This document shows, piece after piece, positions 38,828 through 47,913 of a stretch of 64,000 bases of DNA (position 1 is the first letter of the stretch; every line of letters begins with the position of its first letter). The DNA comes from Burkholderiales bacterium (lineage in GTDB: Bacteria; Pseudomonadota; Gammaproteobacteria; Burkholderiales; SG8-39): positions 194,811 through 258,810 of the forward strand of contig JAOSJV010000011.1 in assembly GCA_027493935.1 (NCBI GenBank). The letters are read 5' to 3'. The position numbers and the translations under genes are program-made. Under the pieces are notes generated by a model, which ran no database searches, was not told where the DNA came from, and worked only from the letters and a program-made list of their open reading frames with translations.

Positions 38828-40000
38828 ATGTCCGAGTCCCAAAGCAAGCGCCGGCACGGCTTCGCCACCCGCGTGATCCACGCCGGCCAGCAGCCGGATC
38901 CGTCGACCGGCGCGATCATGACGCCGATCTACGCCAGCTCGACCTACGTGCAGGAGAGCCCGGGGCGCCACCGCGGCTTCGACTACGCGCGCACCCGCAA
39001 CCCGACCCGCGACGCGCTCGAGGCGTGCGTGGCCGACCTCGAGAACGGCTTCGCCGGCTTCGCGTTCGCCTCCGGCATGGCCGCGATGGGCACCGTGCTC
39101 GAGCTGCTCGACTCGGGCTCGCACGTCGTCGCCATGCACGACCTCTACGGCGGCAGCTACCGCCTGTTCGAGAACGTGCGCCGGCGCTCGGCGGGGCTCG
39201 AGTTCAGCTTCGTCGACCTGTCCGATGCGGCGCGCCTGGAGCCCGCGCTGCGGCCGAACACGCGCATGGTGTGGGTCGAGTCGCCGACCAATCCGCTGCT
39301 CAAGCTCGTCGACCTCGGCGCGATCGCCGGCATCGCACGCCGCCGCGGACTGCTGACGGTGTGCGACAACACGTTCGCCTCGCCGTGGGTCCAGCGCCCG
39401 CTCGACCACGGCTTCGACATCGTGCTGCACTCGACCACCAAGTACATGAACGGCCACTCGGACGTGATCGGGGGCGTCGCGGTGATCCGCGAGGACCAGG
39501 CGCTGCGCGACCGCCTCGCGTACCTGCAGAACGCGATCGGCGGCGTGCCCGGGCCGTTCGACGCGTTTCTCACGCTGCGCGGCCTGAAGACACTCGCGCT
39601 GCGCATGGAGCGGCATTGCGTGAACGCGCTCGCGGTGGCCGAGTTCCTCGAGGCGCATCCGCGGGTCGCGCGCGTGCACTACCCGGGGCTCGCGAGCCAC
39701 CCGCAGAAGGCGCTCGCCGACCGGCAGATGCAGGGCCGCTACGGCGGCATGGTCACCGCGGTGCTGAAGGGCGGGCTCGACGCCTCGCGCCGCTTCCTCG
39801 AGCGCTGCCGGCTCTTCGCGCTCGCCGAGAGCCTGGGCGGCGTCGAGAGCCTGGTCGAGCACCCGGCGATCATGACGCATGCGTCGCTGCCGGCGAAGGT
39901 GCGCGCCGAGCTCGGCATCGACGACGGGCTCGTGCGCCTGTCGGTAGGGATCGAGGACGCGGACGACCTCCTCGCCGAGCTCGCCGACGCGCTCGGCTGA
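38828..40000 (+). CDS. Cys/Met-metabolism PLP enzyme (cystathionine gamma-lyase/synthase type)
   Basis: 390 residues of the gamma-family: FATRVIHAGQQPDPSTGAIM, RTRNPTRDALEACVADLENG, FASGMAAMGTVLELLDSG, and PLP lysine Lys205 in STTKYMNGHSDVIGG. With the upstream cystathionine beta-synthase this fits cystathionine gamma-lyase (cystathionine to cysteine); gamma-synthase or O-acetylhomoserine sulfhydrylase remain possible. Start at 38828 directly after the tandem repeats. Confidence 0.88.
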   Translation: MSESQSKRRHGFATRVIHAGQQPDPSTGAIMTPIYASSTYVQESPGRHRGFDYARTRNPTRDALEACVADLENGFAGFAFASGMAAMGTVLELLDSGSHVVAMHDLYGGSYRLFENVRRRSAGLEFSFVDLSDAARLEPALRPNTRMVWVESPTNPLLKLVDLGAIAGIARRRGLLTVCDNTFASPWVQRPLDHGFDIVLHSTTKYMNGHSDVIGGVAVIREDQALRDRLAYLQNAIGGVPGPFDAFLTLRGLKTLALRMERHCVNALAVAEFLEAHPRVARVHYPGLASHPQKALADRQMQGRYGGMVTAVLKGGLDASRRFLERCRLFALAESLGGVESLVEHPAIMTHASLPAKVRAELGIDDGLVRLSVGIEDADDLLAELADALG

Positions 40001-40023
40001 GGCGGGCGCGCTCTCCGCCCGCG

Positions 40024-40671
40024 ATGACGCCCCGACCCGCCGCCGTCCCGCCGACCGCGCGCGAGACGAGCGAAGCGCTCGCGCTCCTCGCCCTGACGGC
40101 GGTCGCGCTCATCGTCTCCGGCATCGGCCCGCGCGATCGCGGCACCTGGCTCCTCGAGGTCGCGCCGGTCGTGATCGCCGCGCCGCTGCTCTTCTTCACG
40201 TGGCGGCCGTTCCGGCTCACCCCGCTCGCCTACCGGCTGGTCTTCCTGCACGCGCTCGTCCTCATGCTCGGCGGGCACTACACCTATGCCCACGTGCCGC
40301 TCGGCTTCTGGCTGCAGGAGCTCTTCGAGCTTGCGCGCAATCCCTACGACCGCGTCGGCCATCTCGCGCAGGGGTTCGTCCCGGCGATCGTCGCGCGCGA
40401 GATCCTGCTGCGCGCGACGCCGCTCCGTCCGGGCAAGATGCTCTTCTTCCTCGTGCTGTGCGTGTGCCTGGCGGTGAGCGCGTTCTACGAGATGATCGAG
40501 TGGTGGGCGGCCGTGCTCTTCGGCGAGGGCGCGCACGAGTTCCTCGGCACGCAGGGCGACGAGTGGGACACGCAGTGGGACATGTTTCTCGCGCTCGTCG
40601 GCGCGGCCGCCGCGCAGCTCCTGCTCGCGCGCGTGCACGACCGGCAGCTCGCGGCGCTGCGCGCACGCTGA
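40024..40671 (+). CDS. DUF2238 (YjdF-like) membrane protein
   Basis: 215 residues with six hydrophobic segments and the family motifs GGHYTYAHVPLGFWLQELFE, NPYDRVGHLAQGFVPAIVAR and AFYEMIEWWAAVLFGEGAHE. Conserved His/Tyr/Asp/Glu in the loops suggest a membrane metal or substrate site, but no function is known. Confidence 0.85.
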   Translation: MTPRPAAVPPTARETSEALALLALTAVALIVSGIGPRDRGTWLLEVAPVVIAAPLLFFTWRPFRLTPLAYRLVFLHALVLMLGGHYTYAHVPLGFWLQELFELARNPYDRVGHLAQGFVPAIVAREILLRATPLRPGKMLFFLVLCVCLAVSAFYEMIEWWAAVLFGEGAHEFLGTQGDEWDTQWDMFLALVGAAAAQLLLARVHDRQLAALRAR

Positions 40672-40991
40672 ACGCGCGATTCATCGGGAGCCCCGCGGCC
40701 ACGCGCTGAGCGCGCTCGGTGCCCGTGCGCGAGATGGCGGAGGCGCGGGAAGCGGCCGAGGCGCTCTACCAGCGGGCCCGTGCCGCCGGCAACCGTGCGG
40801 CCCGCGTCGCTCTGCAGCGCCTCGATCGCTAAGCGGCGCGGCGTCCTGCAGCCGGTGATCGACCAGGACCCCTTCTACGACATGGCCGCGCAGAGCGATC
40901 CGCCGCCGGGATCTCCGTAGGGATCCTCACAGCGGGGCGCGCATCTCCCGGGCGATAATGGGCGCTCCTGCAGAAAAAGAACTCCGACCGC
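40672..40991 (+). other. Gap with gene remnants upstream of ubiB
   Basis: Two short open stretches read like the ends of a decayed gene: 40719-40832 (VPVREMAEAREAAEALYQRA to LQRLDR, stop TAA), resembling a tetratricopeptide/Sel1-like helix pair, and about 40842-40920 (VIDQDPFYDMAAQSDPPPGS, stop TAG). Neither is a complete protein. No repeat element seen. Confidence 0.35.
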
Positions 40992-42521
40992 GTGCTCCGC
41001 CTGCTGCGCCTCGCCAAGATCGCCGCCGTCGCCTACCGCTTCGGCCTGGACGAGTTCTTCGCGCCGATCGACGCGCCGGTCGGCGCCGCAGCGCGCTTCT
41101 TCGGGCGCGCGTTTGCCTTGCGCAGGCTCGGCGAGCCGCGCGCTGCGCGCCTGCGCCGCGCGCTCGAGACGCTGGGGCCGATCTTCGTCAAGTTCGGCCA
41201 GGTGCTCTCGACGCGCCGCGATCTCCTGCCGCCCGACATCGCCGAGGAGCTCGCGAAGCTCCAGGACCAGGTGCCGCCGTTCCCCTCGGCGCAGGCGGTC
41301 GACGCGATCGAGCGCGCGTTCAAGCGCAGGATCGACGCCGTCTTCGGCACCTTCGAGCCCGCACCCGTCGCGAGCGCGTCCATCGCCCAGGTGCACCTCG
41401 CGACGCTGCCCGACGGGCGCGAGGTCGCGGTGAAGGTGCTGCGCCCGGGGATGTGGCCCGCGATCCGGCGCGACCTCGCGCTGATGGACACCGGCGCCTG
41501 GCTCGTCGAGCGGCTGTGGGGCGAGGGCCGGCGGCTGCGGCCACGGGCGGTGGTGGCCGAGTTCGCGCGCCATCTCGACGAGGAGCTCGACCTCATGCGC
41601 GAGGCGGCGAACGCGAGCCAGCTCCGGCGCAACTTCGCGGATTCCCCGCTCCTGTTCGTGCCCGAAGTCTACTGGGACTGGTGCGCGACGAGCGTGATGA
41701 CGATGGAGCGCATCCACGGCACGCCGATCAGCCGCGTGGACGAGCTCCGCCGGCAGGGCGTGGACATCCCGCGCCTCGCGCGAAACGGCGTGGAGATCTT
41801 CTTCACCCAGGTGCTGCGCGACGGCTTCTTCCACGCCGACATGCACCCGGGCAACATCTTCGTGTCGCCCGCGGGCCGATACATCGCAGTCGATTTCGGC
41901 ATCATGGGCACGCTCGGCGACGACGACAAGCGCTTCGTCGCCGACGTCTTTCTCGGCTTCTTCCAGCGCGACTACCGGCGCGTGGCGCAGGCGCTGCTGG
42001 AGAGCGGCTGGGCGCCGGAGACCACACACCGCGCGAGCTTCGAGGGTGCGATCCGCGCGGTGTGCGAGCCCTTCTTCGACCGGCCGCTCGCCGAGATCTC
42101 GTTCGGGCGGGCGTTGCTGCGCCTGTTCGAGACCTCGCGCCGCTACCAGCTCGTCATGCAGCCGCAGCTCGTGATGCTGCAGAAGACGCTGCTCAACATC
42201 GAGGGTCTCGGGCGCCAGCTCGACCCGCAGCTCAACCTCTGGGAGACCGCCAAGCCGTTCCTCGAGCGCTGGATGGACGACCAGATCGGCTTCGGCGCCC
42301 TGCGTCGCGGCCTCGAGGCCGAGGCGCCGCAGTGGGCGCACCTCGCGCCGCAGCTGCCGCGCCTGCTGCACGAAGCGCTCGCCGCGCGCGCGGAGGGCCC
42401 GACCGCCCGCACGCGGGCGCGCATCGCGGACGAGGAGCGCGGCACGCGCAGGTGGCTCGTCGCCGCGGTGGCACTGCTCGGCGCACTGCTCATCGTCGAG
42501 GCCGTGCGCTGGCTCGGTTGA
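40992..42521 (+). CDS. ubiB: Ubiquinone biosynthesis kinase-like ATPase UbiB
   Basis: Atypical kinase (ABC1/ADCK family) needed for aerobic ubiquinone synthesis. 509 residues from the GTG at 40992. KxGQ motif ([16 protein letters not shown]), Ala-rich nucleotide loop ([15 protein letters not shown]), catalytic [13 protein letters not shown] and metal-binding [14 protein letters not shown] are intact; a C-terminal membrane helix ([18 protein letters not shown]) is typical. Separated from ubiJ by the repeats, the gamma-lyase type gene and the DUF2238 gene. Confidence 0.96.
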   Translation: MLRLLRLAKIAAVAYRFGLDEFFAPIDAPVGAAARFFGRAFALRRLGEPRAARLRRALETLGPIFVKFGQVLSTRRDLLPPDIAEELAKLQDQVPPFPSAQAVDAIERAFKRRIDAVFGTFEPAPVASASIAQVHLATLPDGREVAVKVLRPGMWPAIRRDLALMDTGAWLVERLWGEGRRLRPRAVVAEFARHLDEELDLMREAANASQLRRNFADSPLLFVPEVYWDWCATSVMTMERIHGTPISRVDELRRQGVDIPRLARNGVEIFFTQVLRDGFFHADMHPGNIFVSPAGRYIAVDFGIMGTLGDDDKRFVADVFLGFFQRDYRRVAQALLESGWAPETTHRASFEGAIRAVCEPFFDRPLAEISFGRALLRLFETSRRYQLVMQPQLVMLQKTLLNIEGLGRQLDPQLNLWETAKPFLERWMDDQIGFGALRRGLEAEAPQWAHLAPQLPRLLHEALAARAEGPTARTRARIADEERGTRRWLVAAVALLGALLIVEAVRWLG

Positions 42522-42917
42522 CGCCGCGCAGCCGCCGCCGAGCCGGGCGCGCACGGCGGCCACGAAGTCGAGGAGGTCCCCGAGCCGGCGCTCGATGATG
42601 TCTCTGACGATGCGCAGATCGACGGCCTCGTAGCCGAGGACCATCACGTTTCGGAAGCCGGCGATGTCGCGCATGTTCGCCGCAAGCGGACGATCCACCG
42701 GACGCCCGAGATACTGCTCCAGCTCGCCACCGAGCCGAAGCCCCGAGCCGGGGAGGGTCGGCGGCGGGTCGTGCTCGAAGAGCACGGCGACGTCGACGTC
42801 GCTCGCAGCGCGCGCGGTCCCGCGCGCCGCGCTGCCAAAGAGATCGGCGCAGACCACACCCTCGGGATGGGCGTCGAACTACTCGCGCAAGCGCTCGGCC
42901 AGGGTCACCGCGGCCAT
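42522..42917 (-). pseudogene. Fused MNT nucleotidyltransferase / HepT remnant
   Basis: Minus strand from the ATG at 42917: MAAVTLAERLRE, an in-frame TAG at codon 13, then the minimal-nucleotidyltransferase core (FGSAARGTARAASDVDVAVL, i.e. GSxARGx7DxD). After GELEQYLGRPVD the chain jumps in frame to the C-terminal part of HepT (LAANMRDIAGFRNVMVLGYE, then ERRLGDLLDFVAAVRARL). The MNT end and HepT start (~100 codons) are missing. The HepT RNase motif RN-x3-HxY has Leu instead of His. No stop of its own before ubiB. A decayed MNT/HepT toxin-antitoxin pair. Confidence 0.7.
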
Positions 42918-43224
42918 GATTTCTGAGCGTACCGCAACCGGGCGATCCCGGTGCCACTCGTCGGCCCGATCTGGCCCGTCCCCGGCCTTCTCCGACCAGC
43001 GGTCCGGGATCGCACGCGCCCAGGGTTGCCCGCGCCGCCACCGCGCTCGTGCTTTCACCGCCACGCGACGAATTCAAGATCGGCCGCGCGCAGACCGGCT
43101 GCGTGCGCCAGTTGGTTGACCGGAATCGCGTAACACCAAAGTCGTATTTTCAGTCCCGGCAGGGCGTCGAATACTCGCGCGGTGATCGCCCGGCGTCCGG
43201 CGATGAAGCGGGAGCAAGGAAGCT
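42918..43224 (+). other. 307-bp gap before the exported-protein cluster
   Basis: No gene recognised; short open frames have no family resemblance. The region holds the conserved 20-bp motif at 43131-43150 and a ribosome-binding site (AAGGAAGC) just before 43225. Confidence 0.4.
43131..43150 (+). promoter_or_regulatory. Conserved 20-bp motif, copy A
   Basis: TAACACCAAAGTCGTATTTT, oriented toward the DUF2092-type gene whose start is 75 bp away. It matches copies B (55528-55547) and C (63454-63473) at 14-16 of 20 positions. Presumed regulator-binding site. Confidence 0.5.
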
Positions 43225-43995
43225 ATGCTAGCAACCGACCATTACCGCCGCACGATGCAGCTCGTCGTCGTGCTGGCGCTCGTCGCTGCCGCGGCGGCCC
43301 CTGGCGCGGCGCTCGCGCAGCCCGCAGGGATCGAACCGGAAGCCGAGCGGCTGCTGAAGGCCTCGACCGCCTTTCTCGCCGCCCAGCAGCAGTTCAGCGC
43401 GGACACGCGCAGCACGATCGAGATCGTGACCGAATGGGGCCAGAAGCTGCAGTTCGATCACGCAGTGACCATGGCGGTCAAGCGCCCGAACAAGCTGTGG
43501 GCTGCGCGCGTCGGCGACCTCGTCGATCAGGTCTTCTACTACGAAGGGAAGTCGCTCACCCTGCACAACCCCAGCGAGAAGTACTACGCCACCGTCGCCG
43601 CGCCGGGCACCCTCGAGGAGATGCTCGACTTCGCGCGGGAGAAGCTGGATATCGTCGCCCCCGCGGGAGACTTTCTCTACAAGAATGCGTACGAAATCCT
43701 GACGCAGGACGCGACGAGCGGCTTCGTGGTCGGCAAGGGCGTCGTGGAGGGGGTGCGCTGCGATCATCTCGCCTTCCGCGCGCCCGACGTCGACTGGCAG
43801 ATCTGGATCCAGGAAGGCAGCCGGCCGCTGCCGCGGAAGATCGTGATCACCACCCGCGACGTGCTGAATGCGCCGCAGTTCGCGGTCGTCATCCGGAGGT
43901 GGGACCTCGCCCCGAAGCTTGCCGATGCCAAGTTCAGGTTTACGCCGCCGAAGGACGCGAAGCGGGTCGAGTTTCTGCCCGCCGGCAGCCGCTGA
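43225..43995 (+). CDS. DUF2092-type exported protein
   Basis: 256 residues with a signal peptide (LVVVLALVAAAAAPGAALAQ). The mature part has LLKASTAFLAAQQQFSADTR, FYYEGKSLTLHNPSEKYYAT and PDVDWQIWIQEGSRPLPRKI, features of the DUF2092 family, whose fold resembles lipoprotein carriers LolA/LolB. Probably a periplasmic lipophilic-ligand protein. The start at 43225 has AAGGAA upstream; an in-frame ATG at 43255 is an alternative. First gene behind motif copy A. A 5'-truncated paralogue occurs at 51380-51722. Confidence 0.75.
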   Translation: MLATDHYRRTMQLVVVLALVAAAAAPGAALAQPAGIEPEAERLLKASTAFLAAQQQFSADTRSTIEIVTEWGQKLQFDHAVTMAVKRPNKLWAARVGDLVDQVFYYEGKSLTLHNPSEKYYATVAAPGTLEEMLDFAREKLDIVAPAGDFLYKNAYEILTQDATSGFVVGKGVVEGVRCDHLAFRAPDVDWQIWIQEGSRPLPRKIVITTRDVLNAPQFAVVIRRWDLAPKLADAKFRFTPPKDAKRVEFLPAGSR

Positions 43996-44011
43996 GCACC
44001 GAGGAGTCCCT

Positions 44012-44455
44012 ATGAGGAGAACACTCAAGCCGTTCGCGCTCGGCGCGGCCGCGTCGTTCCTGCTGCTCGCCGATTTTCCGACCGAGGCGCCGCCCGGGCT
44101 GCGGCTCGCGCGCGAGGCTGTCGCCGTCGTGGGCGCGCCTTTGACGCCGGTCTCATACGCGGGAGTCGCGCGGCGCACGACGCGGCGCACCGTCGCGGTC
44201 ACCAGCACCGCGGCGGCGGCTTCCGCGGCGACCGTTACGGCGGCGTCGCAGCAACCTCAGCAACAACCGCCCCAGGCCGCCCCACCTCCGGCACCGCCGT
44301 CCGGCTCGCTCCCGGTCGGAACGGTCGTCTCGGCGCTGCCGCCCGGATGCGTGTCGGCACCGATCGGCGGTGTCGAGTACTACCTCTGCAGCGGCACGTA
44401 CTACCGCCCCGCGTTCCAGGGCAACAACCTGGTGTACGTCGTCCAGAAGCCGTGA
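44012..44455 (+). CDS. Small exported protein with C-terminal GVEYYLCSG motif
   Basis: 147 residues: hydrophobic N-terminus (LKPFALGAAASFLLLADFPT), TPVSYAGVARRTTRRTVAV, a low-complexity Ala/Thr/Gln/Pro linker (residues ~70-110), and a compact end (LPPGCVSAPIGGVEYYLCSG, TYYRPAFQGNNLVYVVQKP) with two cysteines. The end resembles DUF6515-like 'tyrosine-rich YY' exported proteins. It starts 16 bp after the DUF2092-type gene; the same pair recurs at 51380-52159. Function unknown. Confidence 0.7.
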   Translation: MRRTLKPFALGAAASFLLLADFPTEAPPGLRLAREAVAVVGAPLTPVSYAGVARRTTRRTVAVTSTAAAASAATVTAASQQPQQQPPQAAPPPAPPSGSLPVGTVVSALPPGCVSAPIGGVEYYLCSGTYYRPAFQGNNLVYVVQKP

Positions 44456-44528
44456 TTCGCGCGAACGCGTCCGCAACCGCGTGACGTGCGATTGCGGTCT
44501 GATCAAACTCGAAGGAAACGGTCCGGTC

Positions 44529-47507
44529 ATGAAGCACGCAACGATTGCCCTCCTCGTCGCGGCGGGAATCGCCGCTGCGCCCGCCCTGGCGCAACCGTCC
44601 GGCGTCACCGCTGGCGCCGGCCGGCTCGACCGCACGGTGCTGCCGATTCCCGAGCCGAAGCGGCCGGTGTACAAGGAGATCGATGCGCGAAAGGCGAAGG
44701 CGCCCGCGCGCGTCGAAATCAAGGCGCCCGCCGGCGCGCCGAACGTCGTCATCGTGCTGATCGACGACATGGGTTTCGGCGTGCCCTCGTCGTTCGGCGG
44801 TCCCGTAGCGATGCCGACACTGGACGGGCTCGCGAAGCAGGGCCTGCGCTACAACAACTTCCACACGACCGCGCTCTGCTCGCCGACGCGCGCCGCGCTG
44901 AAGGCCGGCCGCAACCATCACACCGTCAACATGGGATTCATCACCGAGATGGCCACGGGCTTCCCGGGCAACACCGGCCAGATTCCGAACGCGACGGCCC
45001 CGCTGGCGGAGATGCTGCGCCTCAACGGCTACAGCACGGCCGCGTTCGGCAAGTGGCACGAGACGCCGGCCTGGGAGGTCAGTGTTTCCGGCCGCTTCGA
45101 CCGCTGGCCGACGCGGCAGGGCTTCGACAAGTTCTACGGCTTCATCGGCGGCGAGACCAACCAGTGGGCACCCTTCCTCTATGACGGGGTGACGCAGGTC
45201 GAGCTGCCGAATGATCCGAACTACCACTTCATGACCGACATGACGGACAAGGCGGTCGCCTGGATCAAGTACCAGAAGGCGCTGACGCCGGACAAGCCCG
45301 CGTTCGTCTACTTCGCGCCGGGGGCGACGCACGCGCCGCACCACGTGCCGAAGGAGTGGATCGCCAAGTGGAAAGGCAAGTTCGACCAGGGATGGGACAA
45401 GCTGCGCGAGCAGACACTCGCCCGCCAGATCGAGATGGGCGTCGTGCCGCCGGGGACGAAGCTCGCGCCGAGGCCGGCGGCGATCAAGGACTGGGACGCG
45501 TTGTCCGCCGACGAGAAGCGCCTGTTCGCGCGCCAGGCGGAGGTCTTCGCCGCCTTCGCGGAGCACACCGACCACGAGATCGGCCGCATGCTCAAGGCCT
45601 TCGAGGAGGTCGGCCAGGTCGACAACACGCTCGTGTTCTACATCGCCGGCGACAACGGCACCAGCGGCGAAGGCGGCCAGAACGGCATGTTCAACGAGTA
45701 CACCTACTTCAACGGCGTGCAGGAGAAGGTCGAGGACATGCTGAAGCGTATCGACCAGTGGGGCGGACCGGAGACCTACCCGCACATGGCCGCAGGCTGG
45801 GCGGTCGCGCTCGACGCGCCGTTCGGCTGGATGAAGCAGATCCCGTCGGACTTCGGCGGCACTCGCAACGGCATGGTCGTGAGCTGGCCGAAGGGCATCA
45901 AGGCCAGGAACGAGATTCGTACCCAGTTCGGCCACGTGATCGACGTGGCACCGACGATCCTGCAGGCGATCGGCCTGCCGGAACCGAAGGTCGTCAACGG
46001 CGTGAAGCAGATCCCGATCGAGGGCACGAGCCTCGTGTACTCGTTCGAGAATGCGAAGGCGAAGGAGCGCCACACTACGCAGTATTTCGAGATCGCCGGC
46101 AATCGCGCGATCTACCACGACGGCTGGTATGCGCGCACGATTCACCGGGCGCCGTGGGAGCCCAAGGGCCGCCATCCGCTCGACAAGGACGTGTGGGAGC
46201 TCTACGACGTGCGCGCCGACTTCAGCCTGGCGAACGACGTTGCCGCGAAGAATCCCAAGAAGCTGGCGGAGCTGCAGGCGCGATTCCTGAAGGAGGCCGC
46301 CAAGTATCACGTCCTTCCGATGGACGACCGAGTGTTCGAGCGCCTCGATGCGAAGGCCGTCGGCCGTCCGGACCTCATGGGCGGGCGCACCTCGCTCACG
46401 CTGGCCGAGGGCATTACCGGCCTGATGGAGAGCGTCTTCATCAACGTGAAGAACCGTTCGAAGACGATCACCGCCGAGATCGAGGCGCCCGCGGGCGGCG
46501 CGAACGGCACGATCCTCGCACAGGGCGGGCGCTTCGGCGGCTGGTCGCTGTACGTCAAGGACGGCGTGCCCGCTTACGACTACGTTTTCCTCGGCCTGCA
46601 GCGCACCACGATCGCTGCTGCGAAGGCACTCGCGCCCGGCAAGAACGCCATCCGCTTCGACTTCGCCTATGACGGCGGCGGCCCCGGCAAGGGCGGAATG
46701 GGGACCCTGTTCGTGAACGGGGAGAAGGTTGCAGAGGGGAAGATCCCCCATACCCAGGCGGGCATCTTCTCGGCGGACGAGACCGCCGACGTCGGCATCG
46801 ACCTCGGCACGCCAGTGGTCGAGACCATCGGGTCGGAGGCGAAGTCGCGCTTCACGGGCCGGATCCCGAAGGTGACCGTGGAGGTGCGTGCCCCGGCCCC
46901 GCCCGACAAGGCGGCGGGCGAGGGGGCCGCGAAGGAAGCACAACGCAAGGTCGAGGAAGTTTCCGCGGCTCCCTCCGTGCCGCCTTCGATCGAGGCCGCA
47001 AGCGTCGCGGCATATCAACCCGGCGTGGCCGGGGGCGTTCTCTCCGACACGATCGAGCTGAGCGCCGCGGTGACGGCCATCGACAAGGTGAAGAGGGAGG
47101 CGACGCTGAAGCGGCCGGACGGGACCACAGTTACCGTCAAGGTCGGGCCCGAAGCGGTCAACTTCGACCAGGTCGAGGTCGGGGACATGGTCCACGCAAC
47201 CCTGACGCGCGAGCTCGTGGCGTTTGTGGCGGGCAAGGACGCGCCCGTGCGCGACGAAGCAGCCGCCGTGGCGGCGCGCGCGAAGAAGGGCGAGCGCCCG
47301 GGTGGACTGGTCGCACAGACCGTGCAGAGGGTCGGCACCGTCGTGGAAATGGACCACTGGAAACGCCGCGTGACGCTCAAGTTCGAGGACGGCTCGACCG
47401 AGACCTTTCCCGTGCGCCCCGACGTGAACATGAGAGCCCACCGGGTCGGCGAGAAAGTCGTCTTCCAGGCCACCGAGACGATTGCCATCGATGTCAGGAA
47501 GCGCTGA
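44529..47507 (+). CDS. Exported sulfatase (arylsulfatase family) with C-terminal two-repeat domain
   Basis: 992 residues; start at the ATG at 44529, giving a signal peptide (MKHATIALLVAAGIAAAPAL). Alkaline-phosphatase-fold sulfatase: metal-binding VVIVLIDDMGFG, formylglycine motif with Cys117 (LCSPTRAALKAGRN), FGKWHETPAWEV, FYIAGDNGTSGEGG. Residues ~560-785 form the usual C-terminal and LamG-like parts. After an Ala/Pro linker, residues ~835-992 contain two similar beta-rich repeats (DKVKREATLKRPDGTTVTVK and DHWKRRVTLKFEDGSTETFP) not normally found in sulfatases. No formylglycine-generating enzyme gene is in the window. Substrate unknown. Confidence 0.88.
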   Translation: MKHATIALLVAAGIAAAPALAQPSGVTAGAGRLDRTVLPIPEPKRPVYKEIDARKAKAPARVEIKAPAGAPNVVIVLIDDMGFGVPSSFGGPVAMPTLDGLAKQGLRYNNFHTTALCSPTRAALKAGRNHHTVNMGFITEMATGFPGNTGQIPNATAPLAEMLRLNGYSTAAFGKWHETPAWEVSVSGRFDRWPTRQGFDKFYGFIGGETNQWAPFLYDGVTQVELPNDPNYHFMTDMTDKAVAWIKYQKALTPDKPAFVYFAPGATHAPHHVPKEWIAKWKGKFDQGWDKLREQTLARQIEMGVVPPGTKLAPRPAAIKDWDALSADEKRLFARQAEVFAAFAEHTDHEIGRMLKAFEEVGQVDNTLVFYIAGDNGTSGEGGQNGMFNEYTYFNGVQEKVEDMLKRIDQWGGPETYPHMAAGWAVALDAPFGWMKQIPSDFGGTRNGMVVSWPKGIKARNEIRTQFGHVIDVAPTILQAIGLPEPKVVNGVKQIPIEGTSLVYSFENAKAKERHTTQYFEIAGNRAIYHDGWYARTIHRAPWEPKGRHPLDKDVWELYDVRADFSLANDVAAKNPKKLAELQARFLKEAAKYHVLPMDDRVFERLDAKAVGRPDLMGGRTSLTLAEGITGLMESVFINVKNRSKTITAEIEAPAGGANGTILAQGGRFGGWSLYVKDGVPAYDYVFLGLQRTTIAAAKALAPGKNAIRFDFAYDGGGPGKGGMGTLFVNGEKVAEGKIPHTQAGIFSADETADVGIDLGTPVVETIGSEAKSRFTGRIPKVTVEVRAPAPPDKAAGEGAAKEAQRKVEEVSAAPSVPPSIEAASVAAYQPGVAGGVLSDTIELSAAVTAIDKVKREATLKRPDGTTVTVKVGPEAVNFDQVEVGDMVHATLTRELVAFVAGKDAPVRDEAAAVAARAKKGERPGGLVAQTVQRVGTVVEMDHWKRRVTLKFEDGSTETFPVRPDVNMRAHRVGEKVVFQATETIAIDVRKR

Positions 47508-47526
47508 CGCGAGCCGGAGAAATCGA

Positions 47527-47883
47527 ATGCGCCAGCAGCGGCTGACCGTCTTCTCATCGCGCGGTGCAACCGCCGTCGCGATGGCATTCAGTGCCGCTGC
47601 TCGGGTGGCAGGGCCGGCGCGCGCCGGTGGGCTGATCGCCTACGAGGTCGGCACGGCCGACGTCGGCCTCGCCTCGGCCGGCTATAACGTGCGGGCGCAA
47701 GACCCCTCGACGGTGTTCACCAACCCGGCGGGGATGACACGACTCGACGGCACGCAGCTCCTGGTGTCGGGCCAGCTGCTTGACGGCAACACCAAGTTCT
47801 CGATCGGCCCGGGCACCTCCGCGGCGCTCGGCGGCAGCGACGGCGGCCGTGCGGTCGGGTCGGACGGACTACAGCGGTTCTGA
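47527..47883 (+). pseudogene. N-terminal fragment of an OmpP1/FadL-type outer-membrane porin
   Basis: 118 codons: signal peptide, then the FadL/TodX N-terminus (YEVGTADVGLASAGYNVRAQ, DPSTVFTNPAGMTRLDGTQL, FSIGPGTSAALGGSDGGRAV). Homology stops at about 47865 and a TGA follows at 47881. The remaining ~300 residues of the barrel are nowhere in the window. A group II intron begins 30 bp further on, but restoring the pre-insertion sequence does not restore the porin, so the truncation came from a separate deletion or rearrangement. Confidence 0.7.
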
Positions 47884-47913
47884 GACCCCGACCGACATAC
47901 CCAACGAGTCGGA

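Noticed and set aside
40875-42857. A 660-codon minus-strand frame beginning in the MNT relic and covering ubiB
   Set aside because: Only the first part (to about 42522) has homology; the rest is antisense to intact ubiB and exists because the HepT relic lost its stop.
44235-47441. A 1068-codon open frame on the minus strand opposite the sulfatase gene
   Set aside because: The plus-strand sulfatase has a signal peptide and active-site motifs; the opposite frame is a GC shadow without any recognisable domain.
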